Source: Cryobacterium ruanii
Lineage (GTDB): Bacteria > Actinomycetota > Actinomycetes > Actinomycetales > Microbacteriaceae
Length of the DNA stretch: 64,000 nt
Direction of reading: 5' to 3'
Assembly (NCBI RefSeq): GCF_004404055.1
Contig: NZ_SOHK01000012.1
Coordinates: 234,454-298,453 of the forward strand
Made by a program: the position numbers and the translations under genes
Shown: positions 46,128 through 55,461 of the stretch, piece after piece
Numbering within the stretch: position 1 is the first letter of the stretch
Layout of the letters: every line of letters starts with the position of its first letter
The notes under the pieces: generated by a model
What the model was told of the DNA's origin: nothing
Seen by the model: the letters and a program-made list of their open reading frames with translations, nothing else
The model's database searches: none

Positions 46128-46505
46128 CCACGAATACACCTGACCTGGTCCCGTCACCGTCAGCTCCGGGATCGCCCGGGCCGGATGACGTGCCAGGCGG
46201 CGGTCCTTGACCTGCTGATTCTCGTTCAACACCCGATACATCGTTGAAATGGAGCACAAGAACGTGTCCGCAGCGAGCAGCTGGGCGTAGATCTGAATCG
46301 GCGGCAAGTCCACGTACGGCTTCGAATTGACGACGTCAAGGATCTCGCGGCGGCCCACGCCGCCGATCTTGTTTGCCGGAATCAGCGCCGGCCGGGCGAC
46401 GGGAACGCGCCGTTTCCGAGTGTCGGTCGCCCGAGGGATCCCGACCAGGTCGGCCGCGAGGCGAGTCGAGATCCCTCGGCTGGCCAGTTCGCGGTAGGCG
46501 GTCAT
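46119..46505 (-). pseudogene. IS3-family transposase OrfB, truncated (IS copy 2)
   Basis: Reads MTAYRELASRGISTRLAADL, VGRREILDVVNSKPYVDLPP and TFLCSISTMYRVLNE, ending TGPGQVYSWDL-stop. Intact members read VYSWDITKL. The gene therefore ends at the first catalytic Asp, exactly as OrfB of copy 1 does on the other strand. The N-terminus overlaps the OrfA stop (TAATG). The DDE core is missing. Confidence 0.85.
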
Positions 46506-46939
46506 TACGGCTTCGTGTGCGGTGTTTCGTCCCGCGAGCTCTTCGAAAGACTTTCGAGTAGCTCGTGCATTTTTGACATGATCTCCAACGCCACCCCCGT
46601 CGTTTCCAACCGCTGCTCGGTCTTGCGCAGCTGGCGGCGCCACCGGGCGATTTCCGCTTGCTCCGGCGTCAACCGGCCAATCTTCTTCCCGGGTTTCTTC
46701 CCCGCGAGGACACCCGCGTCACGCAGTTTTCGCCACTCGGTGATCTGTGAGGAGTGCGACCCTTCGGTGCGCAGATACGCGCCGCCCTCGTTGTTCTTGA
46801 TGGCCGTGTCGTACGCGGGGAGGTAGGCAAGCTTCTGCGCTGGGGTGAATGACCTTCTCGAGGTTGGGCCACCAGCTCGGGGTCCGGGACTACTCATACG
46901 ACTATCGTCCCGCACTGCGGTCAAAGACGGACTGGACAT
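46505..46939 (-). CDS. IS3-family-associated OrfA (IS copy 2)
   Basis: 144 residues: RRSFTPAQKLAYLPAYDTAIK, then SQITEWRKLRDAGVLAGKKPGKK and a coiled coil (QAEIARWRRQLRKTEQRLET). This is the DNA-binding first ORF of an IS3 group different from copy 1. ATG 46939 has AGGA upstream; Met 15 is an alternative. It is intact but useless alone because OrfB is truncated. Confidence 0.82.
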   Translation of the reverse strand: MSSPSLTAVRDDSRMSSPGPRAGGPTSRRSFTPAQKLAYLPAYDTAIKNNEGGAYLRTEGSHSSQITEWRKLRDAGVLAGKKPGKKIGRLTPEQAEIARWRRQLRKTEQRLETTGVALEIMSKMHELLESLSKSSRDETPHTKP

Positions 46940-47257
46940 GGTGAGGATTCCTGATTCTCGCCCTGCGCCAAACGGCGGACTTGCTCTGAGGTACTGGCCT
47001 CACCCAACCGTGACACGTAGGGGCGTGCCGCACCCGAAACACAGCTATCAGACAGGCTTCACGTCTCTGCCGACGTGGGGCGCGTTTGTCTTGAAGGCAA
47101 GCCTGCCACGCTCTAAATCGCATACTCAAATTCCCGGGGCACAACGCCAATACCCGAACCAGGCTCCCACAGCAGCAGTTCATTCCAGGCTCCCGGCCCG
47201 ACAGCCCAACTTAGTCGGCCTTATACAATAAAAAAGCGTTCTTCAACACAAAGTAAA
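46940..47257. other. Gap between IS copy 2 and glycosyltransferase
   Basis: About 320 bases without a supported gene. The first part is probably the end of IS copy 2. The last 70 bases turn AT-rich (ATACAATAAAAAAGC, then CAAAGTAAAG) and may hold the promoter for the glycosyltransferase genes. I could not mark clear terminal repeats. Confidence 0.5.
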
Positions 47258-48511
47258 GTGAGACTGTTACGAGTTGTATTCTGCTACAAAAAAAAAGACG
47301 CTAGCTGGAGATTGATCAAATTGAAGATTCATCGGATTCGGAGTTCGTTTTCACGTCGACTGCCGGAAACTGTAGATGCCGTTGACGCCTCGCTACTGAT
47401 CGTGGATCATACTACCCTTCCCGGAGGTGCGGAGCTTGCTCTCACGCATTTCGCGGGCGTGTCGAAATTGAATGCGACTTTCGCGTTCCTTCAGGAAAAC
47501 GACGGACGGCTCGCATTCCCTCGAAGGACCGTCGTTCTCGCTCCTGATAGGAGCCTCGGAGCAATTCAACAGCTCCATTTTCTGCGAACAGTTCTCCGAC
47601 GCCACAAGCGGTCCCTCATTGTGTCAAACACACTTCGTGCCGGAGTCTACGTTGTTCTCTTGAAGGGGCGGCGCCAAGAACACGTCCTGCTCCTACACGA
47701 CGGTATCGACGGGCAGTCGCTTTCACCGCTTAAGCGCGCCATCCTCAATTGGTTGGTTCTGAGTCGAACGAAGGCAATCGTTCCAAATAGCCGCTGGACT
47801 GCCTCGACAGTTCCAGAGAAGTTTCAGGGGCTTCTAACCACCGTTGCCTATACATTCTCCGGTACCACGGGGAATGAACACCGAGGCAGAGTCGAGAGAG
47901 CAGATGCGCGTCCCTTGCGTCTCTTATCTCTTAGCCGGCTCGTGAAGTGGAAGGGTGTACATCTTGTGCTGGACGCTCTTGAAATCCTCGCCAAAGAGAA
48001 CTTTGGTGAAAGAGACCTCATCTTGACCATAGCGGGCTCCGCGATTTTGGGGCCAGACAAATACGCAGCTGAATTGAAGTCTCGGGCAAAGCTCCTGCCC
48101 TTCTCAGTTGAATTCGTGGGCCAGGTGGCCCAAATCGCACCGCTACTCCTCAGTAATGACGTCCTCGTGCATGCTTCCGTTCGGCCAGAACCATTCGGCC
48201 AAGTGATCGTGCAGGGGCTGAGTTATGGTCTCGTGGTTGTGGCCCCTGATAGCGGCGGGCCAGCCGAGATCTTGAACGATGAATCCGGTCTTCTTTTTAC
48301 ACGCGGCAGTTCCATCTCATTGGCGAATGCGCTTCGACACCTCCTCGAGAGTCCAGAGCTTAGGAAAAGCCTGGTTGAGAACGGTCAGGCGGCGGCGATT
48401 TCGTACAGTGACAGTGAGATTGTCAAAAAATATGACACAATCTTCCGCAGCGTTCTCGGCTTTCCTGAGGTACTCCAAGAGGAGTCGAAGATTTCGGACG
48501 GAGTTGCGTGA
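47258..48511 (+). CDS. Glycosyltransferase family 4 (first)
   Basis: Up to 417 residues; the N-terminal 25 are doubtful and a later start near residue 19 is possible. GT-B fold: the N-terminal domain shows TLPGGAELALTHFAG. The C-terminal domain shows LRLLSLSRLVKWKGVHLVLDAL (nucleotide-sugar site) and RPEPFGQVIVQGLSYGLVVV (the GT4 E-x7-E region, second acid not conserved). It should add a sugar during surface-glycan assembly at the cytoplasmic face. Base composition looks clearly lower in GC than the first 44 kb, suggesting transfer. The next glycosyltransferase overlaps by four bases. Confidence 0.85.
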   Translation: MRLLRVVFCYKKKDASWRLIKLKIHRIRSSFSRRLPETVDAVDASLLIVDHTTLPGGAELALTHFAGVSKLNATFAFLQENDGRLAFPRRTVVLAPDRSLGAIQQLHFLRTVLRRHKRSLIVSNTLRAGVYVVLLKGRRQEHVLLLHDGIDGQSLSPLKRAILNWLVLSRTKAIVPNSRWTASTVPEKFQGLLTTVAYTFSGTTGNEHRGRVERADARPLRLLSLSRLVKWKGVHLVLDALEILAKENFGERDLILTIAGSAILGPDKYAAELKSRAKLLPFSVEFVGQVAQIAPLLLSNDVLVHASVRPEPFGQVIVQGLSYGLVVVAPDSGGPAEILNDESGLLFTRGSSISLANALRHLLESPELRKSLVENGQAAAISYSDSEIVKKYDTIFRSVLGFPEVLQEESKISDGVA

Positions 48512-49602
48512 AGATATCAATGAACGGGGCTGAGTGGTTTTCAACGCGTGCTGGTGGCTTGAATCGCTACTTTGAATGCCTAGCGAAGTCCCTTGGGGAA
48601 GTTGCTAACGTCCAGGTCAATGCGGTGGCATTTGGGGATGCGGCGACCTGGGGACGGTCCTGGGGGCCTCTCGACCAATCAACCGCGTCGAGGTTCCTTG
48701 CCTCGAGGCAAGACGTCGGCGTTTCAACCGATATCGTCGACACGCATTTTGCACTGTATAGCGCCAGACCACGCAAGAAATCGGGCACCATTTATGTGCG
48801 CCATTTTCAGGGGCCGTGGGCCAGCGAGAGCGAAGCCACTGGTGCAAGCAGTTTCGCCGTGACTTGTAAACGGGTTTTTGAACGATTTGTGTACGCCCAA
48901 GACGATCACTTTATAGTTCTGTGCGACAGGTTCGCCAAGATATTATCCGATGATTACTCAGTCGATTCATCGGCAATTAGCGTCATCCCCCCCGGTGTTG
49001 ACCTAAGCCAGTTCTCCCAAGTTGAAGCTGATCGGAAGGGAAATCTTCCGTGGGCGATCTGCGTTCGTCGACTTGAGCGGCGAATGGGAATCGATGTTTT
49101 GATTCGATCTTGGGCACTTGTGGTTTCCGAAATCCCGCAAGCAAGACTCGAAATTGTCGGCACCGGTTCCATGGAACTTGAGCTCAAAGCCCTAGTCGTG
49201 TCGCTCGGATTGGGTGCGTCGATTACTCTCTCTGGAAGGTTGTCCGACTCTGAATTGTCCCGTGCATATGAACGCGCGACCATATCTGTGGTCCCGAGCC
49301 TTGCACTGGAGGGGTTTGGTTTGATTGCCCTTGAATCCCTTGCTACGGGAGCTCCGGCCATTGTCACGGACTGCGGCGGTCTTCCGGATTCAGTTAATGG
49401 CCTCGATTCCACGCTGGTTGTACGCCCGAATGATCCAGGCGCTTTGGGGGCACGAATCGTCTCGGCCTTTCGAGGAAAGCGCCCCTCTCCAGACGAATGT
49501 AGACGGCATGCAGAAACGTTCTCTTGGGAGCGGGCGGCCCTCGCGCACGCTAGCTTGTATGGCCAACTGATTGCAAAACGAGCAGCTGACGCCATCAGCT
49601 AA
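48508..49602 (+). CDS. Glycosyltransferase family 4 (second)
   Basis: 364 residues from GTG 48508 (KISMNGAEWFSTRAGGLNRYF), overlapping the first glycosyltransferase stop by GTGA. The C-terminal nucleotide-sugar region shows WAICVRRLERRMGIDVLIRSW and ALEGFGLIALESLATGAP, the intact GT4 E-x7-E motif. VDTHFALYSARPRKKSG and VIPPGVDLSQF fit family features. Low-GC character continues from the first gene. The pair is cut off from the other polysaccharide genes by IS remnants on both sides. Confidence 0.87.
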   Translation: MKISMNGAEWFSTRAGGLNRYFECLAKSLGEVANVQVNAVAFGDAATWGRSWGPLDQSTASRFLASRQDVGVSTDIVDTHFALYSARPRKKSGTIYVRHFQGPWASESEATGASSFAVTCKRVFERFVYAQDDHFIVLCDRFAKILSDDYSVDSSAISVIPPGVDLSQFSQVEADRKGNLPWAICVRRLERRMGIDVLIRSWALVVSEIPQARLEIVGTGSMELELKALVVSLGLGASITLSGRLSDSELSRAYERATISVVPSLALEGFGLIALESLATGAPAIVTDCGGLPDSVNGLDSTLVVRPNDPGALGARIVSAFRGKRPSPDECRRHAETFSWERAALAHASLYGQLIAKRAADAIS

Positions 49603-49794
49603 CTGCAGTGAGACGAGGCAAAGGCTTGATGTTTTTGGCTTGCCCCAGCACTCTCATGGTAGATCCCTCCTTGCTCACCCCCGTGTGAAATTCGACTTGG
49701 CGAGTAGTGATTGACGGTACCGCTAGCTTGTGTTGTGGTCACGTCCCGCTGAGTGGTGGAGTTTCTCGACACCGTTCAGGTCAGTTATTTTAGT

Positions 49795-50062
49795 TTAGAC
49801 GGCAGCGAGTTCTGGGAGGATCACCGCCTCATGGATGACCTCGGTTGGGTTGTTCATTGTGGTCAGCTCGAGCATCGAAGCTTCGGAGAAGTAGCGACGC
49901 TCGCCGGCTTCCCATTATTCGTGCTGCTCGATTAGGACTGACCCCGCGAGGCGCAGCAGGGCCGCGGAGTTGAGGAAGACGCCAACGACGTCGGTGCGGC
50001 GTTTGATCTCCTTGTTGACCCGCTCCAACATGGCGAGTAGCGGTCGATGGTAGCGCCAGTCC
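49795..50062 (-). pseudogene. IS256-family transposase, C-terminal remnant
   Basis: Minus-strand translation reads [39 protein letters not shown] and ILPELAAV-stop. This is the C-terminus of Mutator/IS256 transposases, in which EQHDEW is usual; a small change has produced TAA in place of that segment. The upstream part is missing: the sequence joins directly to an istB remnant. Confidence 0.75.
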
Positions 50063-50069
50063 ACTCACT

Positions 50070-50847
50070 TGGTAGCGAAGTTCTGGCGAGGTGGTAGCGG
50101 CCCGGGCTTGGTCGTTGCGGTGCTGGCGCATGTCGATCTGGCCGAGCTTGATGATTCGGGCGTTGTTTGCGAGGCGGTTCACAATCGAGTCCGCTGCGAC
50201 TCGGTCGGGCAGCTCGGCGACCCAGTGCGCGGGTGCGGTCTGCGAGGCGATCATGGTTGGGAGTCGGTGTTCCCGGTTGGCGAGGATCGCAAACAGGTCG
50301 TGGCAGCGTCGCTGTCGATGCCGACGGTGAGGAAGTCATCGATGATGAGCAGGTCGACGTTCGAGAGCTCGTTCAACAGCTTCTGGTGGGCGATGGTGTC
50401 GCCGCGAGCGATAACGAGCTTTCGGGCGAGGTCGTCCATCCGGTAGTAGAGCACCGAGTGCTCGCTCTGGCAGGCGCCGATAGCTAGTGCGCAGGCGAGA
50501 TAGGTTTTCCCGCCTCCGGTGGGTGAAATGATGAGCAGGTTCGTCGCATCGGAGCGCCAGTCGTGTGCGGCATAGCGGCGCATTCTGACCTGGGTGATGC
50601 CGCGTCCGTCGCGGTAGTCGACCTCGGCGACGGTGGCGCCCGGGATCGGGAACGCAGCCTGACGAATGAGCTTGTCGACCTTGTTGATGCGTCGGGACTC
50701 CAACGCGTCGTCGACCGCGGTGAGGAACAGCTGCTCGGGGGTGAGGGTGTCGTTGGCTTCGTCCTGGATGAGTTCCTCCAGACGGGTCGCGACGTGGGTC
50801 ACGCGCAAGGCTCGGAACTTGTCGTAATCAACGCTGGTGAACATCAC
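50070..50847 (-). pseudogene. IS21-type IstB ATPase, frameshifted
   Basis: The N-terminal part (to LLIIDDFLTVGIDSDAA) is IstB: Walker A is ISPTGGGKTYLACAL and Walker B is LLIIDDF. Near 50307 one A seems lost (GCTGCCA-CGAC), after which the correct continuation DLFAILANREHRLPTMIASQ is found in the next frame and runs down to about 50070. As annotated in one frame it would end at 50251 with a foreign tail. IstB helps IstA during transposition; this copy is probably dead. Confidence 0.82.
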
Positions 50848-52430
50848 TTGCTCTCCTCGTCGCGTGCATAGTGAGAGGCGTCACGGACATAAACATCCGG
50901 CATGGTGTCGTGGAAAACGACCGTGCTGACATGCTTGCGTGTGGAGGCCGCCGGGACCATCGGCCGGGGCTTCTTCGCATCGCTGTCGATCGCCGCCATC
51001 AACCGTTTCAGTGTCGAATAGGTCGGATGGGCGCTGCGGTTCACGAGCTCTTGGCAGGCCGCCTCCAGCCGTTCCCGGTTGTTCTTGCCGAGGCCGTCCA
51101 GGATGTTCTGGCAGGACAGGTAGCCCTGCGCCTCGATGGCCTGGCTGTCGAGGATCTGCTCGATCACGGTGACGGTGGCCGGCCCGACGCTGCGCGCCCG
51201 GTCGGTGAACCAGCGCCGGGACCACTGCCCGTCGATATCGCGGTGTTGCGGCGGGACATGGTCCGGCAGGGTCGAGTACTGGCCTTTGTGGCCTGTCAGC
51301 CGCGGGTGTTCGCAGATGCTCTCGTGCCCGTCGAAAACCGTAACCCGCGACGATGTCAGCCGAACCCGCAGTAGCTTGCCCGCCAGCCCGAAGGGCACGG
51401 AATACCGTTGTGTGTCCGCGGTGACGTGGTAGTTCCGGGCTGCCTTCAGCTCCTTCCACTCGACGTCCTCGAACCCAGCATCCGGCAGAGGGGCCAGCAG
51501 CTCCCGCTCCTCAGCGTCGAACCGCTCCCACCGGGTGGTGTCGTCGGCGCGGCGGATGTCGTGGTTGATCTTCCGCATCCGTTCCTCGATCGCAGCATTC
51601 ATCTCGCCAAGAGTCGTGAAGACGTCGTCCTCGAGATAGCCGATGACCGGCTTGTTGACCACGTTCACCGCATTCTCAGCAGCAGCCTTATCGCGCGGTT
51701 TTTTCACTCTAGCCAATACAATTGCTGTCTGATAGTGACCAGCGAGCTGCTGATACCGCGCGTTGACGACCCGCTCCGCATCACCCTTATGAGTTTGGTG
51801 GGTGGACGTCGTCGGGTTATCCGGCACGACGATCTGCGTCACGCCGCCGAAGAACGCAAACGCCTGAACGTGAGCGTCGAGCCACGCCGGAGCCTTCATA
51901 TCCGCATAGGCGCGGCAGAACATCAGACCCGAAAACGGCAGCACCGCGACGAACAAAATCGCCTTCACCACCTCGCCGGTGATCGTGTCGACGACGTCCA
52001 TCGTGTCGCCGGCCCAGTCGATCAGCATCGCCCGACCTGGCTCATGGCGCTGCACCGCGACCAGGTCATGGCGGCGGAGGTAGTCGGTGAACAGGGCGCA
52101 GAACTGCGAATACCTATACTTCTTCCCCGCGTCTTTCGTGTCGACGTAATGACGCCACGCAACAGCAACGTGAAGTGCCGGTTCGCTTTCATCGACGCCA
52201 ATACTCGCGACAAGTCGGGCTGGTCGTACTCCTCCGATACGTTCCGGCGCCCGTCGGGGAACCACTCGGCCAGGTCCGCGTCGCTGACCGCGACGGTCGC
52301 GGCGACCCCGCTGCTGGACCTCCTGCCGGACCCGGGCCACGTCGCGATGGGAGCACCTCGCGATCTCGACGATTTCGCGGTAGCTCCGACCCTCCAGCAA
52401 CAACCCCAATATTTTTCGATAGTCCGCCAT
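50844..52430 (-). CDS. IS21-type IstA transposase with an out-of-frame segment
   Basis: 528 residues from ATG 52430 (MADYRKILGLLLEGRSYREI). It carries an N-terminal HTH and a DDE integrase core (AMLIDWAGDTMDVVD as first Asp, IVVPDNPTTSTHQ as second, and AENAVNVVNK region as third). Residues 42-90 (bases 52160-52307) do not look like IstA; the adjacent frame reads DADLAEWFPDGRRNVSEEYD and VLASMKANRHFTLLL, the expected sequence. A +1 change followed by a compensating -1 change keeps the ORF open. The stop overlaps istB by four bases. Activity is doubtful. Confidence 0.82.
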   Translation of the reverse strand: MADYRKILGLLLEGRSYREIVEIARCSHRDVARVRQEVQQRGRRDRRGQRRGPGRVVPRRAPERIGGVRPARLVASIGVDESEPALHVAVAWRHYVDTKDAGKKYRYSQFCALFTDYLRRHDLVAVQRHEPGRAMLIDWAGDTMDVVDTITGEVVKAILFVAVLPFSGLMFCRAYADMKAPAWLDAHVQAFAFFGGVTQIVVPDNPTTSTHQTHKGDAERVVNARYQQLAGHYQTAIVLARVKKPRDKAAAENAVNVVNKPVIGYLEDDVFTTLGEMNAAIEERMRKINHDIRRADDTTRWERFDAEERELLAPLPDAGFEDVEWKELKAARNYHVTADTQRYSVPFGLAGKLLRVRLTSSRVTVFDGHESICEHPRLTGHKGQYSTLPDHVPPQHRDIDGQWSRRWFTDRARSVGPATVTVIEQILDSQAIEAQGYLSCQNILDGLGKNNRERLEAACQELVNRSAHPTYSTLKRLMAAIDSDAKKPRPMVPAASTRKHVSTVVFHDTMPDVYVRDASHYARDEESK

Positions 52431-52699
52431 GACCCCGCCCCTTATTGAAAGGACCACGCCTGATGCGTGGCCCTCTCACAGCAGAGCAGTTCACCGCCCG
52501 GCAGCGCTACCGTGTTCCCGGAATCGTGCAACCAAGTCGCCGGACTGGCGCTACCCACAAGCGCTTCTCGCCACAGTAAGCACCATGGGAAGAGATTGCG
52601 GCTAATGAGCCAGACTACCGACGCCGAAGTTGGTGCCCAAGCGCTCGGCAGATAGGGCCCTTTGGCGCGATCGATGGTGCCGAACCGCACTATCGGGTG

Positions 52700-52840
52700 G
52701 CTCTCAAAGCATCAAATACTCACCTGGCCCGCCGCCGCAACAACGACCTCTGGGCCATGCTCCGCGACGGCACTTAATACCGGGAACCCACCAGTTCGAT
52801 GATGCCAATTCCTACTTGACAACAGCATTGAGATTCCAAA
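52700..52840 (+). pseudogene. IS110-family transposase, 3' remnant with right end
   Basis: Reads LARRRNNDLWAMLRDGT-stop-YREPT, matching LARRRINVLWVMLRDHTTYQER of the intact IS110 copy near 57910. The following bases also match the intact copy's right end: TTGACAACAGCATTGAGAT here against CTGACAATGACATTGAGAT there. It ends at the same point relative to IS30-type sequence as the intact copy does. Confidence 0.75.
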
Positions 52841-52905
52841 TGGCCGGACGCGAGGCGGCCGTCGACCTCAGCAGAGCGCTGGCTCAGGAGTGAGCCAGAG
52901 AACCG
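52840..52905 (-). pseudogene. IS30-family transposase fragment
   Basis: Minus-strand translation reads RFSGSLLSQRSAEVDGRLAS and then GH, matching the IS30 linker before the catalytic core (typically SxRPAEVxDRAVPGHWEG; the copy in this window has SNRPPEIENRAVPG). It breaks at the GH codons, directly against the IS110 remnant end. Short, but the pattern R-x-A-E-V-x-x-R-x-x-x-G-H is distinctive. Confidence 0.6.
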
Positions 52906-52988
52906 CGAACGCCGTTTCGAGGTGCGGCGTTGTGAGAAGCGTCCTTGTCGCCTCGGAATTTATCAAGGTGGATGAGGCCAGTGGGAGT

Positions 52989-53165
52989 TTAGGCGGCTAG
53001 TTTGAGCTCTTCATTCTCGATGGGTTTGACGGCTGGTTTGTTGATCCATGCCGACTCGGGAATGGACAGGATCTGCGGCGGTTTGTTGGTGCTGAATCGC
53101 TCGGGGAAGCGTGCGCGTGCCGCGTCCAGCGTCGCCGCCCGTGCCACGGCCCTCGCCTTGGCGAG
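52989..53165 (-). pseudogene. IS3-family OrfB, C-terminal remnant
   Basis: Minus-strand translation reads AKARAVARAATLDAARARFP, ERFSTNKPPQ, SAWINKPAVKPIENEELKLAA-stop. The pattern LDAARARxPERF followed by P-x-x-AWINKP is the C-terminus of IS3-family OrfB proteins. No other part of the gene is adjacent. It cannot be the missing end of IS copy 2 by simple insertion, since it lies on the wrong side of it. Confidence 0.65.
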
Positions 53166-53410
53166 GCAAAGGCAGTGTGCCCCTGGCCCCGGACGGTGGA
53201 CACCTCACCCGCGGGAATGTTCACTGGGTCGAAATCACATTGTGGCTTCACTCGGGTGGCAAAGTCGAGGTCCTGAACCTGGTCGTGAACAAAGGCAGGA
53301 CAGTGAATCACATCGGCCGTGAGCTCGGATTCGATTGCGCCACGCGGCGCTATTTGGTGGCCCTTTGGCTTCGGGGCAACGCGTCAGGACGTCGCTCCAT
53401 TGGATTATGG

Positions 53411-54931
53411 TCATCTGTTGACGCTGGCGAGGGATCTTTTGTTTGGTCTCTTACGGACTAAGAATTTCGGGGCGGTCATCACGGTCCCGAAAACGATTCC
53501 GATCAGGATTCCGAAAAGCGCGTTGAAGCTAGGCCCGAAGAGAGACAGGATGCCAATGAAGATGGCACATACCGATACGACCTCGTTCTGCTTGCGAACA
53601 ACGTTCCCAACGGCGATCACAACGATTGAGATGTGAAGCGCCAACAAGCCCGCCGCCGCGAGAAGGCCGTACCGGAGCATCGTGTCAATAAAAAGGTTGT
53701 CTACTACGGGCGCGTTGGGATTGCCCACTAGGTGCTGTAACGGATTCGCAAGATACTTCAGAAGACCTAGACGGGCCACCAGCGAGTCGTCTCCGGCCGA
53801 AACTTCTGTGTACCTGTCTGCGTTCAGGATCGTGGAGTTCGTGCCGAATCGACTGATTACCAACGTGAGAGCCTGATAGCCGACTATGAGAAAAACGGGT
53901 ATGAGCACTCGTGCGATGCCTGTGGCTCGCACGAGTGCGAGAATGAGAGCGCATATTCCGACGCTGAGCAGTGCCGATCGAACTCCCGAGAGGATGAGCG
54001 GGAACACCAAATAGCTGGCTAGGGCGACCCAGCCGAAGCGGTTGACGCCGCCGGTCAGCACTACCGCGTTGGACAGACAGAAGGTGACAACCAGGCCGAG
54101 GAAGAGAGCGTAGGGACCGGGGGACTCTGATGCTCCGAACACACGCACTTCCATAGGGAACGGTAAACCGATGCTGGTCAGCTTGCTGGTGATCATCCAT
54201 GCTCTGTCCCAAGACGGTACGAAGAAAAATTGAATAATGCCATAGCTGCCAACAAAGAAGCCTAGCCACGGAAGCACCTTTGCTACTTGTTCCCACACGG
54301 GCGGCATTCGTCCCGAGCTCAGTACGATCGCAAGCATGAGCGGCACGATTATCAAACCCGCAAAAAACAGCCCGTTCATATCGAAGGATGTCGTGAGTAA
54401 GACGCTCACTGCAATTCCCGCAATGGTAGCGGACGCAGCGCCATGTGTGAACTTCAGACTGTGGTCGAGAACTGTGGGGCGAGTCCAACTCATGGCGACC
54501 ACGACGACTACAAGAAGAAGCGGCAGCAAGATGAGCGGGTCAGCTTCGGTATAACCAGAGGGACCGGCAGTGATTCGTCGGATGAGGCTAATTGTGGGGA
54601 TCAGGAGAACTGCAAAGATAAGGGCTCCGACTCGCCGGTTGATGATGAACGCGACCATCAGTCCGATCGCCACAAGGACCACTTGCATCGGTACGTGAAG
54701 GCTGAGAACGACGAGAACGACGGCTGCTGCGAAAACCATCCCACCTTTAGCCAATTCGATACCGTTCAATGCAGCGAAATTCCTAACTCTGGATCTCACC
54801 TTGACGGCCCCACCGAGATACCTTGTTTCAAAGTCTCCGTTCGTGCGGACACGACGAGCTGACGAACCTTTCGAACCCAATTTGTGCTGCACGCTAGGAT
54901 ACGTTGCAAAACTATGACGGTGGACGAACAC
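53411..54931 (-). CDS. O-antigen ligase/polymerase-like membrane protein
   Basis: Up to 506 residues with about 12 hydrophobic segments and a large loop after the middle (FGTNSTILNADRYTEVSAG, then NPLQHLVGNPNAPVVDNLFI). This layout is that of Wzy polymerases and WaaL-type O-antigen ligases, which show little sequence conservation. It probably polymerises or transfers a surface polysaccharide. The start is unclear: the first 45 residues are polar and a GTG near 54799 (VRSRVRNFAALNGIEL) is a good alternative. Base composition is moderate GC like its neighbours. Confidence 0.75.
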   Translation of the reverse strand: MFVHRHSFATYPSVQHKLGSKGSSARRVRTNGDFETRYLGGAVKVRSRVRNFAALNGIELAKGGMVFAAAVVLVVLSLHVPMQVVLVAIGLMVAFIINRRVGALIFAVLLIPTISLIRRITAGPSGYTEADPLILLPLLLVVVVVAMSWTRPTVLDHSLKFTHGAASATIAGIAVSVLLTTSFDMNGLFFAGLIIVPLMLAIVLSSGRMPPVWEQVAKVLPWLGFFVGSYGIIQFFFVPSWDRAWMITSKLTSIGLPFPMEVRVFGASESPGPYALFLGLVVTFCLSNAVVLTGGVNRFGWVALASYLVFPLILSGVRSALLSVGICALILALVRATGIARVLIPVFLIVGYQALTLVISRFGTNSTILNADRYTEVSAGDDSLVARLGLLKYLANPLQHLVGNPNAPVVDNLFIDTMLRYGLLAAAGLLALHISIVVIAVGNVVRKQNEVVSVCAIFIGILSLFGPSFNALFGILIGIVFGTVMTAPKFLVRKRPNKRSLASVNR

Positions 54932-55461
54932 ATTCTGTTCATCGAGAAAATCGTGTTTCCCTGAGGGCGCCCGACTGTCGTAACGCTCACGATCAGCTGC
55001 CCTCCTGCTCGCGCCCTCATGAAACGGAGGCAGGAATGCAGCTGAAAAAGTTATGCAGTCACATGAAGGTGACTAGATTGCAGACCGAGGACCTCCGTAA
55101 GAATTAGCTTAGTGGGGTCCTGGGGACTATAACGACATCGGCATGATTTGTGGGTAATCACGAAATTGCCGACCCCGATAAGGACCATCACTCCGATGCC
55201 CACGTGATGACGGATACCTATTTCCGATACATCGACCGCGTAAAAATCTACCTGATCGAGTCTCCGGCGCCGCCAGGGAAATGTTGAGGGAGACGCTCGG
55301 CTTTCAGGCACTCCACACGTCGTCGCCGACAGCCACGGCACGGCGATGACGACGACGGGGAAATCGGTCCAAATGATTGGTTTTCTGACAGACCGCTGCT
55401 TGTACCGGATCACTAGCGAAGGCAGATCACCGACCTTGGTCGAAGCTGGCGCGGTCTGCCA
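54932..55461. other. Gap with no confident gene
   Basis: A 120-residue minus-strand frame (55051-55413) contains segments such as DVSEIGIRHHVGIGVMVLIG, and another frame reads AVAVGDDVW, loosely like a decayed hexapeptide-repeat acyltransferase. The pieces lie in different frames and I would not call a gene. It could be a degraded polysaccharide-modification gene. Confidence 0.35.

Noticed and set aside
49603..49794. Small plus-strand frames after the second glycosyltransferase
   Set aside because: They overlap the end of the IS256 remnant and have no family features.
50871..52448. Plus-strand open frames opposite istA
   Set aside because: Antisense shadows; IstA motifs on the minus strand explain the coding signal.
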